A DNA stretch of 64,000 nt, taken from positions 21,330 to 85,329 of the forward strand of contig AAXX01000008.1 in the NCBI GenBank assembly GCA_000169355.1, in the 5' to 3' direction. The notes under the pieces were generated by a model. That model ran no database searches and was not told where the DNA came from. It saw only the letters and a list, made by a program, of their open reading frames with translations. The stretch's first letter is position 1. The number at the start of each line of letters is the position of its first letter. Position numbers and translations under genes: made by a program. This document shows, in pieces, positions 42,439 to 51,218 of this stretch. Source of the stretch: Flavobacteria bacterium BAL38. GTDB taxonomy: Bacteria > Bacteroidota > Bacteroidia > Flavobacteriales > Flavobacteriaceae.

Positions 42439-42511
42439 TTTACAAATGTAAACAACTTTAAATTTACATTTGTAAACAAGTGAAAACAAACCTTAATTTA
42501 CTTTTGTAAAC
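42439..42511. promoter_or_regulatory. Three TTTACA-N2-TGTAAA sites next to the M14 peptidase
   Basis: The sites are TTTACAAATGTAAAC (42439-42453), TTTACATTTGTAAAC (42463-42477) and TTTACTTTTGTAAAC (42497-42511). They lie 14-86 bases upstream of the peptidase ATG on the minus strand, where they would cover its promoter. Confidence 0.7.
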
Positions 42512-42550
42512 ATCTTATTTGTCTTTATTAGATCGTAAGAATGACTTATG

Positions 42551-42735
42551 TTTACAAGTTTAAATACATTGATATAATTATATCTAAATTATAGATTATC
42601 ATTTATTTAAGTTATTTATACTAAATAAATAATTTAATACTTATTTGCGTATTTACATTTGTAAACTTGTGTATTTCATTACTAATGTTTACATTTGTAA
42701 TTAATTAATTTTAATTACTATTTACAATGGTAAAC
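42551..42735. promoter_or_regulatory. Further operator-like sites before and over the XRE gene start
   Basis: The sites are TTTACATTTGTAAAC (42652-42666), TTTACATTTGTAAT (42688-42701), TTTACAATGGTAAAC (42721-42735, overlapping the ATG at 42727) and a degenerate TTTACAAGTTTAAA (42551-42564). They are separated from the first group by an A+T-rich stretch. Otherwise nothing is seen in the gap. Confidence 0.7.
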
Positions 42736-43188
42736 ATAGATGATTTTATTAAACGTTTAGAAATTATACTCGATTATTACAATTTATCGGCATCAGCTTT
42801 TGCAGATAAAATCAATGTGCAACGTTCGAGTTTGTCTCACCTACTCTCTGGAAGAAATAAGCCAAGTTTAGATTTTATCATTAAAGTAATTGAGGTTTTT
42901 CCTGAAGTAGATTTGTATTGGATTTTAAATGGGAAAGGAAATTTTCCTAAATCAGAAATTGTGGCTCATTCAGTTTTAGAAATTGAAAAAAGTACATCTT
43001 CATTACCAATTGTAGAAAACCCTAATTCGGAACTTGATTTGTTTTCCACTGCAGAAAAAGTAACTACTCCTACTCTTTCAGAAAACAATGCTGTAGAATC
43101 TATTAAAACAGAAAATAATGCTGAAGAAGAAATTGAGCGCATTGTAGTGTTCTTTAAAAATGGAACTTTTAAGAATTATAAACCATAA
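42727..43188 (+). CDS. XRE-family DNA-binding regulator
   Basis: 153 residues. The helix-turn-helix occupies 5-65 (NLSASAFADKINVQRSSLSH and LLSGRNKPSLDFIIKVIEVF). A flexible S/T/E-rich linker follows, and a short conserved end IERIVVFFKNGTFKNYKP. This type is common in flavobacteria as a single-copy regulator. The gene's start codon lies within one of several identical palindromic sites, which strongly suggests autorepression; the M14 gene facing it would be a second target. The end motif may bind a ligand or partner. Confidence 0.85.
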   Translation: MVNIDDFIKRLEIILDYYNLSASAFADKINVQRSSLSHLLSGRNKPSLDFIIKVIEVFPEVDLYWILNGKGNFPKSEIVAHSVLEIEKSTSSLPIVENPNSELDLFSTAEKVTTPTLSENNAVESIKTENNAEEEIERIVVFFKNGTFKNYKP

Positions 43189-43218
43189 AAAAAGCTTTAA
43201 ATAAATTTAAAGCCTTTT
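43187..43218. terminator. Terminator behind the XRE gene
   Basis: AAAAAAAGCTTTAAAT and its near complement ATTTAAAGCCTTTT form a hairpin directly after the stop codon, followed by T-rich sequence. It can act in both directions (the acyltransferase gene converges). Confidence 0.65.
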
Positions 43219-43242
43219 AGATCTATACAATTGAGTTGTTTT

Positions 43243-43812
43243 TTATAACAAGTTATTGTTTTTAGGAATATAACTTAAACTTGGAACTTTACCAACAACT
43301 CCTACATAATACGATTCTAAAAATTTAATATCTGCTTCAATATTTCCTGTTGGATAAAATGGTTCGTTGTAAACAACTTGCTTTTTACCAAAATCAAATG
43401 CAACGGGAACAATAGGTACATTTGCTTTTAAGGCTATATAATAAAACCCCGTTTTCCATTCGGTTACTTTTTTACGAGTTCCTTCAGGAGCAATTGCTAA
43501 TCTAAAGATGTCATTTTCTGTAAAAATTTTAGCAATAGAATCTACTTTGTTTTCGTTTTTTTGACGATTTAAAGATCTTCCTCCTGTCCAGGTGAAAAAA
43601 TAATTAAATGGAAATACAAATAATTCTTTTTTGGCAACATAATTAATTTCTATTTTTAAAATTCCTCTTGAAAAAATTCCTAGAAAAAAATCCCACCAAC
43701 TGGTGTGAGGTACAGCAATTATTACACATTTTTTAACCTCGGGAGCGATTGTTCCAATAACTTTCCACCCTAATAGGGTACAAAAAATAAATTTATAAAT
43801 AATTTGTTTCAT
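43243..43812 (-). CDS. 1-acylglycerol-3-phosphate acyltransferase-like protein (PlsC family)
   Basis: 189 residues from ATG 43812 (MKQIIYKFIFCTLLG), preferred over one six codons earlier. The acyltransferase block I (H-x4-D) is VPHTSWWDFFLGIF; block III is APEGTRKKVTEWKTGFYYIA. Short members like this are found in Bacteroidota and may transfer acyl groups to lysophospholipids or other acceptors. It is divergent from the spermidine-synthase-like gene. Confidence 0.8.
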   Translation of the reverse strand: MKQIIYKFIFCTLLGWKVIGTIAPEVKKCVIIAVPHTSWWDFFLGIFSRGILKIEINYVAKKELFVFPFNYFFTWTGGRSLNRQKNENKVDSIAKIFTENDIFRLAIAPEGTRKKVTEWKTGFYYIALKANVPIVPVAFDFGKKQVVYNEPFYPTGNIEADIKFLESYYVGVVGKVPSLSYIPKNNNLL

Positions 43813-43867
43813 GTGATAGATTTTGCACAAAATTAAAATTATATTTACGATTACAAACTAAAAGTTA

Positions 43868-44530
43868 ATGGTTAAGAGATTATTGAGTTTTTTACTCCCT
43901 ATAAAAATTCATGAAAAAAAGTCGAAATACAATAAAAATCTAGAAATTACCTGGAATAATGGTTATTTGGTATTAGATTCAGAAAACACCAATTATTCGT
44001 TTGGTAGTTTGCAACGTGTTTTAAAGAAAGGATTGAAATATATTGGTTATGAAAGGATTAAAAATTTTAAATCAATTTTAGTTCTTGGGGTTGCAGGTGG
44101 AAGTGTAATAGAAACTTTAAAAAAAGAAATAAAGTTTGAAGGAAAAATTACAGGTGTTGAAATTGATGCTACTGTAGTAGATTTAGCTAATAAATACTTT
44201 GGTTTAAATAAGTATGATAATGTTGAAATTGTAATAGATGATGCTTTTGAATATGTGCTGAAAACAAAAAAAAAGTATGATTTAATCGTAATTGATATTT
44301 TTCAAGATACTGTTATGCCCAACTTTCTATTTGAAGATTTTTTTATAAATCGTATTAATTTTTTACTTAATATAAATGGGTTTATATTATTTAATACCAT
44401 GGTTTTAGAGTTTAACGATAGAAGAAGAAACGCTATATATAAAAGCAAATTTGAAAGTAATTATTCTGTTAGATTATATCCTAAGATTGAAGAACACAAC
44501 GAATTATTTACAATTAAAAAATTGAGTTAA
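43868..44530 (+). CDS. Spermidine-synthase-like methyltransferase-fold protein
   Basis: 220 residues. The nucleotide-binding motif is ILVLGVAGGSVIETLKKEI, followed by ITGVEIDATVVDLANKYFGL and VEIVIDDAFEYVL and KKYDLIVIDIFQDTVMPNFL, the order of spermidine synthases and class I methyltransferases. The usual amine-binding aspartates are only partly kept, so the reaction is uncertain. Its stop overlaps the start of a potassium-channel-like gene (TAATG), so the products are made together. Confidence 0.72.
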   Translation: MVKRLLSFLLPIKIHEKKSKYNKNLEITWNNGYLVLDSENTNYSFGSLQRVLKKGLKYIGYERIKNFKSILVLGVAGGSVIETLKKEIKFEGKITGVEIDATVVDLANKYFGLNKYDNVEIVIDDAFEYVLKTKKKYDLIVIDIFQDTVMPNFLFEDFFINRINFLLNINGFILFNTMVLEFNDRRRNAIYKSKFESNYSVRLYPKIEEHNELFTIKKLS

Positions 44531-45234
44531 TGAATTTTTTTAAAAAACTTTTATTGGGTAAGGTAACAAAAAATTATACCCCAAAATACAACCCAATTCA
44601 AAAAAGAATTTTGAATCTAAAATCTATTTGGAACAATGACCATCAAGAAGATAATGGAATTGAAAAAATTGTTCGATTATTTTTATCTTCTACTCAATTG
44701 ATATTTCCGGGAATTTATATTAAATATCTAGCCTCTAAAAAAGGGTATGAATATGAAGATTTAGCTATGGATTTATATGTTCTTGCAAAAGTTATTTTTC
44801 CACTCATAATTCTAACAAACCATCTTCAATACGAGCCTTACATAATTTACATCCTAATTTATGTTTTGCTAGAAACCGTATTTTATATTCCGACTTTAAT
44901 ATTTGCTTCCGATTTATTTTCAAGACCACGATCGTATAAACGTTCAATGCTTTTGCTGTTTTTCAACTATATAGAAATCGTAGTTTCTTTTGCTGTTTTA
45001 TACACTTTAGGGAACAACATGAATAAACCTTTTGAACATTGGTTTGACTCGGTTTATTTTAGTATAATTAGCTCTAATTCTATTGGTTATGGGGATTATT
45101 ATCCTGTTACAACTTTTGGAAAAGTTTTAGTTAGTTTACAAGCCATGTTCTTTTTATCGTTTGTAATTTTATTTTTGAATTTCTTTTCAACAAAAATAAA
45201 AAGCAAAGGATATTTTGATGATGACGAGATTTAA
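44530..45234 (+). CDS. Potassium-channel-like membrane protein
   Basis: 234 residues. Hydrophobic helices cover about 85-225 ([57 protein letters not shown]). The pore loop is [20 protein letters not shown], with the selectivity filter SIGYGD, followed by the last helix [20 protein letters not shown]. The N-terminal 70 residues are cytosolic and basic. Ion-channel family members of this two-pore-helix type are seen in bacteria. It is coupled to the preceding methyltransferase-fold gene and overlaps kdsB at the 3' ends by 4 bases. Confidence 0.8.
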   Translation: MNFFKKLLLGKVTKNYTPKYNPIQKRILNLKSIWNNDHQEDNGIEKIVRLFLSSTQLIFPGIYIKYLASKKGYEYEDLAMDLYVLAKVIFPLIILTNHLQYEPYIIYILIYVLLETVFYIPTLIFASDLFSRPRSYKRSMLLLFFNYIEIVVSFAVLYTLGNNMNKPFEHWFDSVYFSIISSNSIGYGDYYPVTTFGKVLVSLQAMFFLSFVILFLNFFSTKIKSKGYFDDDEI

Positions 45235-45962
45235 TTCTTTATTAGTTTTCTAGCTTTTTCTAAATCTTCTGGTGTATCAATTCCGATACTTCCATGTGAT
45301 GTTTCAACCATTTTGATACGTTTTCCGTATTCTAAATAACGAAGTTGTTCTAATTTTTCAGAAGCTTCTAATGACAACATGGGTAAACGATAGAAATCCA
45401 TTAAAGCGGCTTTTCTAAATGCATAAATTCCGATGTGTTTCATATAACGAACACCTGCATTTTCATCTCTTGGAAAGGGTATTACAGAACGGGAAAAGTA
45501 CAAAGCAAAACCTTGTTGATCTGTAATTACTTTAACATTATTTGGATTATTAACTTCTTCTTTATCCGTAATTTGAAACATTAACGAACCTAAATCTACT
45601 TGGTTTTTAGTATCGTTTTTAAATACTTCAATTAATTCTTCTAATGGTTTTTTATTAATAAAAGGTTCATCGCCTTGCACATTAATTACAACATCAACTT
45701 CCATGTTTTCAACAGCTTCAGCAATTCTGTCGCTTCCACTCTCATGCTCTTTTACAGACATAATAGCTTTGCCTCCATTAGAAATGATTTCATTAAAAAT
45801 TAATTCTGAATCTGTTACTACAAAAACATCATCAAACAATTCAGTTGATATAGCAGCTTCATACGTTCTTAAGATTACAGATTTTCCTCCTAAGTCTTGC
45901 ATTAACTTTGCAGGAAAACGTGTTGAGGCATATCTGGCCGGAATTACAGCTATAATTTTCAT
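45231..45962 (-). CDS. kdsB: 3-deoxy-manno-octulosonate cytidylyltransferase
   Basis: 243 residues. Nucleotide-binding start [20 protein letters not shown], Kdo-CMP motif [20 protein letters not shown], and [20 protein letters not shown] with HIGIYAFRK. It activates Kdo with CTP for lipopolysaccharide core synthesis. It converges on the channel gene and overlaps it by 4 bases. Confidence 0.95.
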   Translation of the reverse strand: MKIIAVIPARYASTRFPAKLMQDLGGKSVILRTYEAAISTELFDDVFVVTDSELIFNEIISNGGKAIMSVKEHESGSDRIAEAVENMEVDVVINVQGDEPFINKKPLEELIEVFKNDTKNQVDLGSLMFQITDKEEVNNPNNVKVITDQQGFALYFSRSVIPFPRDENAGVRYMKHIGIYAFRKAALMDFYRLPMLSLEASEKLEQLRYLEYGKRIKMVETSHGSIGIDTPEDLEKARKLIKN

Positions 45963-45992
45963 GTTGTTTTAATTAATTTAGTTACAAAAGTA

Positions 45993-47417
45993 TTAATTTT
46001 CAAAAAACTCATCTTTAAATCCAATTAAATATAATTTTTCTTCGGCACGAGTAATGGCGGTATACAACCATCTTACATATTCTACATCAATTCCGTCTGG
46101 TAAATAAGGTTGTTCTACAAAAACCGTTTTCCATTGTCCGCCTTGTGATTTATGACAAGTAATAGCATAAGAAAATTTTACTTGAAGTGCATTAAAATAA
46201 GGATTTTCTTTTACTTTTTGTAGTTTTTTATATTGCTGACGCTCTTCTTCGTAATCTAATAAAACTTCCTGATATAATTTATTTGATTCGTCATACGTCA
46301 ATGAAGGTGATTCACTCATAATGGTATCTAGCATTACAATGGTATCAAATGGAAGCTGATTTGGATAATCTACCATTCGTACTTTTACCGTTGCAAATTT
46401 AAAACCATATAGTTCCTGAATTTTTCTAATTTCTAAAACTTCTACTATATCTCCATTTGCAATAAAACCTGCTTCTGATTCTTCTTTTAACCAAAAATAA
46501 TTGTTTTTAACAACCATTAAATAATCTCCTGTAGAAATTTCATTCTCTTTTGATAAAATGGAAGCTCTAATTTGTTGGTTATACTGATTGGCTCTTTTGT
46601 TTGAACGAACAATAAAAACAGTGTCTTCAATACTATAATTATCATAAGCTTGATGAATTGCATCTTGAATATCATAACCATCTTGCAAACGAACAATATC
46701 TTTAAATCCTTTTAATTTAAACTGAAAAGTATCTATAAATTGAGAATGTAATAATTCTCTTAACTCAGTAGCATTGTAAAGAATACCTGAAAATTCAGAT
46801 TGTCTCATTACTTCATCCAATTCGATATGATGCACGTTTTTTTGATAGTGTAATGAAAGAGAATCAATATTTAATGCCGGACTAATCGTCATGTTTACTG
46901 GTGGTAACTGAGCTGTATCTCCTATTAATAACAACTTACAGTTTTTGCCAGCTTCTACATAAAAAAACAAATCATCTAAAAGAGAACCATTTTCATATAA
47001 TTTAGAATCCTGACTCGTATCAGAAATCATAGAGGATTCATCTACAATAAAAATGGTGTTTTTAAATTTATTTTGTTGCAATGTAAAACTTACTCCACCT
47101 GTTTTATTTTTTTTTGGGAAATAAATACGCTTGTGAATGGTATGCGCTGGTTTTCCAGAATAATTTCCAATAACTTTTGCAGCTCTTCCTGTAGGTGCTA
47201 GTAAAACGGCTTTCATATTAATTTCTTGTAAATTATTAATTACAGTAGAAATTATTGTTGTTTTACCCGTTCCGGCATAACCTTTTAGTACAAAAATATC
47301 ATCAGAAGTAGAATTTAAAATAAAATCAGCTATTTTCTGAAAAAAAATATCTTGTTTTAATGTAGGTTGATGCGGAAAATTATTTTGTAATAAATTGTAA
47401 AACAGCTTGTAAGTCAT
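45993..47417 (-). CDS. RecD-like ATP-dependent DNA helicase
   Basis: 474 residues from ATG 47417 (MTYKLFYNLLQNNFPHQPTL), preferred over an ATG 11 codons earlier. Superfamily 1B helicase motifs: Walker A VLKGYAGTGKTTIISTVINN, Walker B FIVDESSMISDT, GDTAQLPPVN (motif III), KVRMVDYPNQLP, then SYAITCHKSQGGQWKTVFVE (motif V) and YTAITRAEEKLYLIGF (motif VI). It acts 5'-3' in recombination or repair. No RecB or RecC partner is nearby. Confidence 0.87.
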   Translation of the reverse strand: MTYKLFYNLLQNNFPHQPTLKQDIFFQKIADFILNSTSDDIFVLKGYAGTGKTTIISTVINNLQEINMKAVLLAPTGRAAKVIGNYSGKPAHTIHKRIYFPKKNKTGGVSFTLQQNKFKNTIFIVDESSMISDTSQDSKLYENGSLLDDLFFYVEAGKNCKLLLIGDTAQLPPVNMTISPALNIDSLSLHYQKNVHHIELDEVMRQSEFSGILYNATELRELLHSQFIDTFQFKLKGFKDIVRLQDGYDIQDAIHQAYDNYSIEDTVFIVRSNKRANQYNQQIRASILSKENEISTGDYLMVVKNNYFWLKEESEAGFIANGDIVEVLEIRKIQELYGFKFATVKVRMVDYPNQLPFDTIVMLDTIMSESPSLTYDESNKLYQEVLLDYEEERQQYKKLQKVKENPYFNALQVKFSYAITCHKSQGGQWKTVFVEQPYLPDGIDVEYVRWLYTAITRAEEKLYLIGFKDEFFEN

Positions 47418-47480
47418 AAAAATTGATTTGGCCAATATTATTTTTTTCAAATATACTGATGATTTTTACAAGAAATTCTT

Positions 47481-47508
47481 TTGTGTAGAAAAAAAAATTG
47501 TAGATTTG
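47481..47508 (+). promoter_or_regulatory. Promoter of the 47541 gene group
   Basis: TTG (47481-47483), a 17-base spacer, TAGATTTG (47501-47508), 32 bases before the ATG at 47541. It would drive the genes through rsmD, which overlap one another. Confidence 0.65.
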
Positions 47509-47540
47509 CGTACCTATTTAACTAAAAATAAATTAATCAA

Positions 47541-48302
47541 ATGTTAGAAATTGCTATTTATTTAGTCGTATTAATTGTTTTAATCTTTGCATTGGTTAAA
47601 CTAATTGATAAATTTGTTACACCAGGAAATAAAAAAATATTCACAATTTTGTTGTGGGGAATTTCTATTTTTCTTGCTTATTTAATCTATGGTTCCGTTA
47701 TGAAACCTATTGAATTCAAACAAGAAAAAGAAGCTCGTTATGAAATTGCGGTTAAAACAATGTTAGATATTAAAAAACTTCAAACTGGATATAAATCAGT
47801 TAATGGAGTTTATGCTGACACGTTTGAACAACTTATTCAGTTTGTTGAAAACGGACAATTTGAAATCGTTTCTAGAAAAGATACAGCTGTTATAGATGCT
47901 ACTAAAAATGCTGCATTTGGAATTAAAGTTGGAGCTGATGGTGTTGGTGGATTTTTTAAAGATGAAGTTATTATAACTAAATTAGGAAATGTTTCTGTAA
48001 AAGATTCATTATTTAAAAACTCTGATAGTTACAAAAGATTAAATGTTGTAAAAGTTGGAGGTGTTCAAGTTCCTGTGGAAATGAAAACTAGTACAGTTAG
48101 CAGAAATGATATGAATATTTCGGTTTTTCAAGCTATCATTGATAAAAATGCTTTATTAAAAGATTTAGATCAAGAATTAGTAAAACAAGAAAATAAAGTG
48201 GAAGCTATTGATGAAATTAATGGCGATAAAATTATCTTAGGATCTTTAGAAGAAGTTTCTCTTACTGGAAACTGGCCAAAAAAATATGGTAATAACGAAT
48301 AA
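47541..48302 (+). CDS. Membrane protein of unknown function with two N-terminal helices
   Basis: 253 residues. Two membrane helices (IAIYLVVLIVLIFALVKLID and IFTILLWGISIFLAYLIYGS) are followed by a ~195-residue soluble domain containing YEIAVKTMLDIKKLQTGYKS and VNGVYADTFEQLIQFVENGQ, wording seen in pilin-like or type II secretion-like segments (the NGxYxxxFxxL phrase). No family is confidently assigned. Its end overlaps the DUF3822 gene by 17 bases. Confidence 0.65.
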   Translation: MLEIAIYLVVLIVLIFALVKLIDKFVTPGNKKIFTILLWGISIFLAYLIYGSVMKPIEFKQEKEARYEIAVKTMLDIKKLQTGYKSVNGVYADTFEQLIQFVENGQFEIVSRKDTAVIDATKNAAFGIKVGADGVGGFFKDEVIITKLGNVSVKDSLFKNSDSYKRLNVVKVGGVQVPVEMKTSTVSRNDMNISVFQAIIDKNALLKDLDQELVKQENKVEAIDEINGDKIILGSLEEVSLTGNWPKKYGNNE

Positions 48303-49098
48303 CGACATTACTCAAAAAACATACAAAAAGTTGTCCATTCAGGTTTCCTTGAATGGACTTTCTTTTTGTGTTTTTGATTTAATATCAAACAAAGTAATCC
48401 TAACTAAATCAATTAACTTTGAAAAAAACAAAGTAATAGAAGAACAGTTATGGAAAACATTTGTAGATTATCCTATTCTAACAAAACCTTACGATGACGT
48501 TATTATTATTCACGATAATAACTTAAATACATTTGTTCCTAATTCGCTTTTTGATGCTAATTTTTTAGCGAGTTACTTACAATACAATACCAAAGTTTTT
48601 GAGACTGATTTTTTTACACATGATGTAATATTTCCATACGAAATAAATAACGTTTATGTTCCTTTCGTAAATATTAATAATTTCTTGTTAGACCAATACG
48701 AAACTTTTGAATACCAAAATGCAAATTCTATTTTAGTTAAACAATTACTCGATTTATCAAAAAACAAAGAAGAAAAACAAGTTTTTGTTCATCTTCAAAA
48801 AGAACACTTTGAGATAATTATAGTTAAAAATCAGCAATTACTACTTTTTAATTCGTTTCTATACAACACTCCAGAAGATTTTATTTATTATCTTTTATTT
48901 ACTTTTGAGCAATTACAACTCAATCCAGAAACTGTATTAGTACAAATTTTAGGAAATTGTAATGAAGATGACGCCTATTTTAAAATTGCATATAAATACA
49001 TTAGAAACTGTAGCATTATTCAAAATATCGATAAAGCTTCTATTTTAGACGTTACTCCTTCTGACTTAAGAAATCATTTTATACTCTATCATTCATGA
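48286..49098 (+). CDS. DUF3822-family protein
   Basis: 270 residues, cytosolic. LSIQVSLNGLSFCVFDLISN at the start and FHHD-like strands later (VHLQKEHFEIIIVKNQQLLL, then NSFLYNTPEDFIYYLLFTFE) resemble an actin-like ATPase fold. I recognise it as the Bacteroidota family DUF3822, usually encoded directly before rsmD as here. It overlaps the rsmD start (ATGA), so the two are translated together. The function is unknown. Confidence 0.78.
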   Translation: MVITNNDITQKTYKKLSIQVSLNGLSFCVFDLISNKVILTKSINFEKNKVIEEQLWKTFVDYPILTKPYDDVIIIHDNNLNTFVPNSLFDANFLASYLQYNTKVFETDFFTHDVIFPYEINNVYVPFVNINNFLLDQYETFEYQNANSILVKQLLDLSKNKEEKQVFVHLQKEHFEIIIVKNQQLLLFNSFLYNTPEDFIYYLLFTFEQLQLNPETVLVQILGNCNEDDAYFKIAYKYIRNCSIIQNIDKASILDVTPSDLRNHFILYHS

Positions 49099-49673
49099 GA
49101 ATTATCTCCGGAAAACACAAAGGTCGCCGTTTAGTAGCTCCTAAAAATTTACCTGTTCGCCCTACTACCGATATGTGTAAAGAATCGTTGTTTAATATCT
49201 TAAACAATTATTTTAATTTACATGGATTAAAAGTTTTAGACTTATTTTCTGGAACTGGTAATATCAGTTACGAATTTGCTTCTCGTGGTGCTGGACCCAT
49301 AACAAGTGTTGATGGCGATATGGGATGTGTAAATTTTATTAAAAAAACAGCAACTGAACTTGATTTAGATATTTCTGCAATAAAAAGCGATGTATTTAAA
49401 TTCCTAGAAAAAAGCAAAGCTACCTACGATATTATTTTTGCTGATCCTCCGTATGATATTGGACAAGAAAATTTTGAAAAAATTATTCAAGAAATATTTG
49501 AAAACGAACTTTTAGATGAAGAAGGAATGCTTATTGTTGAGCATTCTAAGCACACGAAATTAGATCACATGACAAATTTTTCTTTTTCTAAGAGTTATGG
49601 TGGTTCTGTGTTTTCGTTTTATGAATTTGAAAGCGACGAAGAAGAAAATATTGAAGAGGAAGACGAAGGGTAA
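49095..49673 (+). CDS. rsmD: 16S rRNA (guanine(966)-N(2))-methyltransferase
   Basis: 192 residues. The start MRIISGKHKGRRLVAPKNLP and RPTTDMCKESLFNILNNYF are family signatures; the SAM site is VLDLFSGTGNISYEFASRG, and IIFADPPYDIG is the catalytic D-P-P-Y motif. It methylates G966 of 16S rRNA in the assembled 30S subunit. A D/E-rich tail (EEENIEEEDEG) extends the usual C-terminus. Confidence 0.92.
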   Translation: MRIISGKHKGRRLVAPKNLPVRPTTDMCKESLFNILNNYFNLHGLKVLDLFSGTGNISYEFASRGAGPITSVDGDMGCVNFIKKTATELDLDISAIKSDVFKFLEKSKATYDIIFADPPYDIGQENFEKIIQEIFENELLDEEGMLIVEHSKHTKLDHMTNFSFSKSYGGSVFSFYEFESDEEENIEEEDEG

Positions 49674-49684
49674 AATTCTGTAAT

Positions 49685-50371
49685 ATGCTAAAGAATAATA
49701 AATTAAGAGCTAGAAATTTAATCATTATATTTTTGATAATATTTATCTTAAATATCATTACTATTATTTCTGATTTAATGCAATATTCAATGCTAAATTC
49801 CTTAGAGGGATTTTCTATGGAAGAGGCTGAATTAAATGATTTAAGACAGTCAATTATTGGAATAACAATGTTTAGCGTTTACGTTTGTTGTTATGTTTTA
49901 TTTATACTTTGGTTTAGAAGAGCATATTACAATTTACATCAAGTAGTAAAACATCTTGAACATAGCGAAGGATGGGCTGCTGGCGCATGGTTTGTTCCTT
50001 TTATAAATTTTTTCAGACCTTACCAAATAATGAGGGAACTTTATGTAGAATCTGAAAAATATATCTCAAAAATTAAACCAGACTATACAAAAAAATTAAA
50101 TGTAACTTTTGTTGGACTTTGGTGGACATTATGGATAATTGCTTCTTTCCTAGAAAGAATAGGAATGAGATTAAATTTAAAAGCTGAAACTTTAGATGAA
50201 ATTATTAATGCCACAACAATTAATTTGATAAACGAAATTTTCACCATACCACTTTGCTTAATAATTATAAAAGTAATCAAAAATTATAGTGTGGTAGAAA
50301 ATGACTTATTTGAGATGGAAAAATCAAAAAGTATTGAAATTACTGATGAATCTATACCTTTAATTGAATAA
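49685..50371 (+). CDS. DUF4328-family membrane protein
   Basis: 228 residues with about four helices. The family phrase WFRRAYYNLHQVVKHLEHSE, followed by GWAAGAWFVPFINFFRPYQI, is kept, and the first helix is LIIIFLIIFILNIITIISDL. Bacterial members are unknown in function. The gene ends 4 bases before the 3' end of the RNase P RNA encoded on the other strand. Confidence 0.85.
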   Translation: MLKNNKLRARNLIIIFLIIFILNIITIISDLMQYSMLNSLEGFSMEEAELNDLRQSIIGITMFSVYVCCYVLFILWFRRAYYNLHQVVKHLEHSEGWAAGAWFVPFINFFRPYQIMRELYVESEKYISKIKPDYTKKLNVTFVGLWWTLWIIASFLERIGMRLNLKAETLDEIINATTINLINEIFTIPLCLIIIKVIKNYSVVENDLFEMEKSKSIEITDESIPLIE

Positions 50372-50375
50372 AAAA

Positions 50376-50693
50376 GCAGACCTATAAGCCGGATTCTGTA
50401 TCGCGCCAATGGCGGACCCTTATCATTTATCTAGACCAAACATTACTGCTTAGCTCAAGCTGTCTACCCTTCAACATCGGACGAGTAGCCCTTATTCTAA
50501 TTACTCAGAAACTGTTGATATACTTGACATTTCACCGCATAGAGTTTACCTGGTTTCACTACAGCATTATCTGTACATACTTTCTGTTGCACTTGTCCTC
50601 GCCTTTCAACGGACGGGCGTTACCCGCTATGCTACTCTTTGGTGTCCGGACTTTCCTCCATCCGCCTAGGCGGACGACGATAAGGCGGTCTGC
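50376..50693 (-). ncRNA. rnpB: RNase P RNA
   Basis: On the minus strand the RNA begins with GCAGACCGCCTTATCGTCGT and includes GAGGAAAGTCCGGACACC (CR-I) and GGGTAACGCCC; near the 3' end it has ACAGAATCCGGCTTATAGGT (CR-V), closing with GGTCTGC, which pairs with the 5' GCAGACC. About 318 bases is short but within the range for Bacteroidota type A RNAs. The end is followed by a T-run. It cleaves the 5' leader of pre-tRNA. Confidence 0.95.
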
Positions 50694-50697
50694 GTTG

Positions 50698-50731
50698 CAA
50701 ACTTACAATAAAATTAATAGTTATTAAGCAA
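50698..50731 (-). promoter_or_regulatory. Promoter of rnpB
   Basis: On the minus strand: TTG, a 23-base spacer, then TAAGTTTG (complement of 50698-50705), which places transcription start at the first base of rnpB. Confidence 0.7.
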
Positions 50732-50815
50732 TTTAGATGCATTGTTTAACAAAATAACTTGTATTTGTTTACTTAATAATATGTAAATTTATAGAAGATT
50801 TAAAATCAAATTATT

Positions 50816-51124
50816 ATGTCAAGTATTTATAATTACGCATCGGTTTCAGAAGCATTAAAACAATTAAAAATTAATGGATATACATATGACTTTAATTTAA
50901 ATCCTGAAGATATTATTTTACATCCTGAAAATTATATCATAAACGAAATTTATCAATATGAAGGGAATTCGGGAACAGGAGATAGATCTGCTGTTTATGG
51001 CATAAAAAATAAATTTGGTTTAAAAGGAGTTTTTGTAACAGGAACTTCTGCAAATTCTACAGATAAAAACGCTTCTATACTTGCTAAAGTTAGTATTAAA
51101 AATGCAAATGAACCTTATATGTAA
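50816..51124 (+). CDS. Small conserved protein sometimes mis-annotated as PRPP synthetase
   Basis: 102 residues: MSSIYNYASVSEALKQLKIN, GYTYDFNLNPEDIILHPENY and RSAVYGIKNKFGLKGVFVTG. The layout, GYTYDFN followed by an EIYQYEG-like strand and a YGI..K.G-KGV strand, is that of the ~100-residue flavobacterial family. No active-site motif of PRPP synthetase is present. It is soluble and of unknown function. Confidence 0.68.
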   Translation: MSSIYNYASVSEALKQLKINGYTYDFNLNPEDIILHPENYIINEIYQYEGNSGTGDRSAVYGIKNKFGLKGVFVTGTSANSTDKNASILAKVSIKNANEPYM

Positions 51125-51218
51125 TTGTGAATAACTTTTAGCAACATTTTACTCAATTTAGAACTTACAATTTGAAATTTGAAATTTTTAAATCTATATT
51201 TGTGACTCAATAAGAATT

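Noticed and set aside
42426..42726. Replication-origin-like repeats before the XRE gene
   Set aside because: The repeated word is a TTTACA-N2-TGTAAA palindrome, not a DnaA box, and dnaA is not near. An operator array explains it better.
50515..50727. 70-codon plus-strand frame
   Set aside because: It lies on the opposite strand of the RNase P RNA and its translation has no family features; it is a shadow of rnpB.
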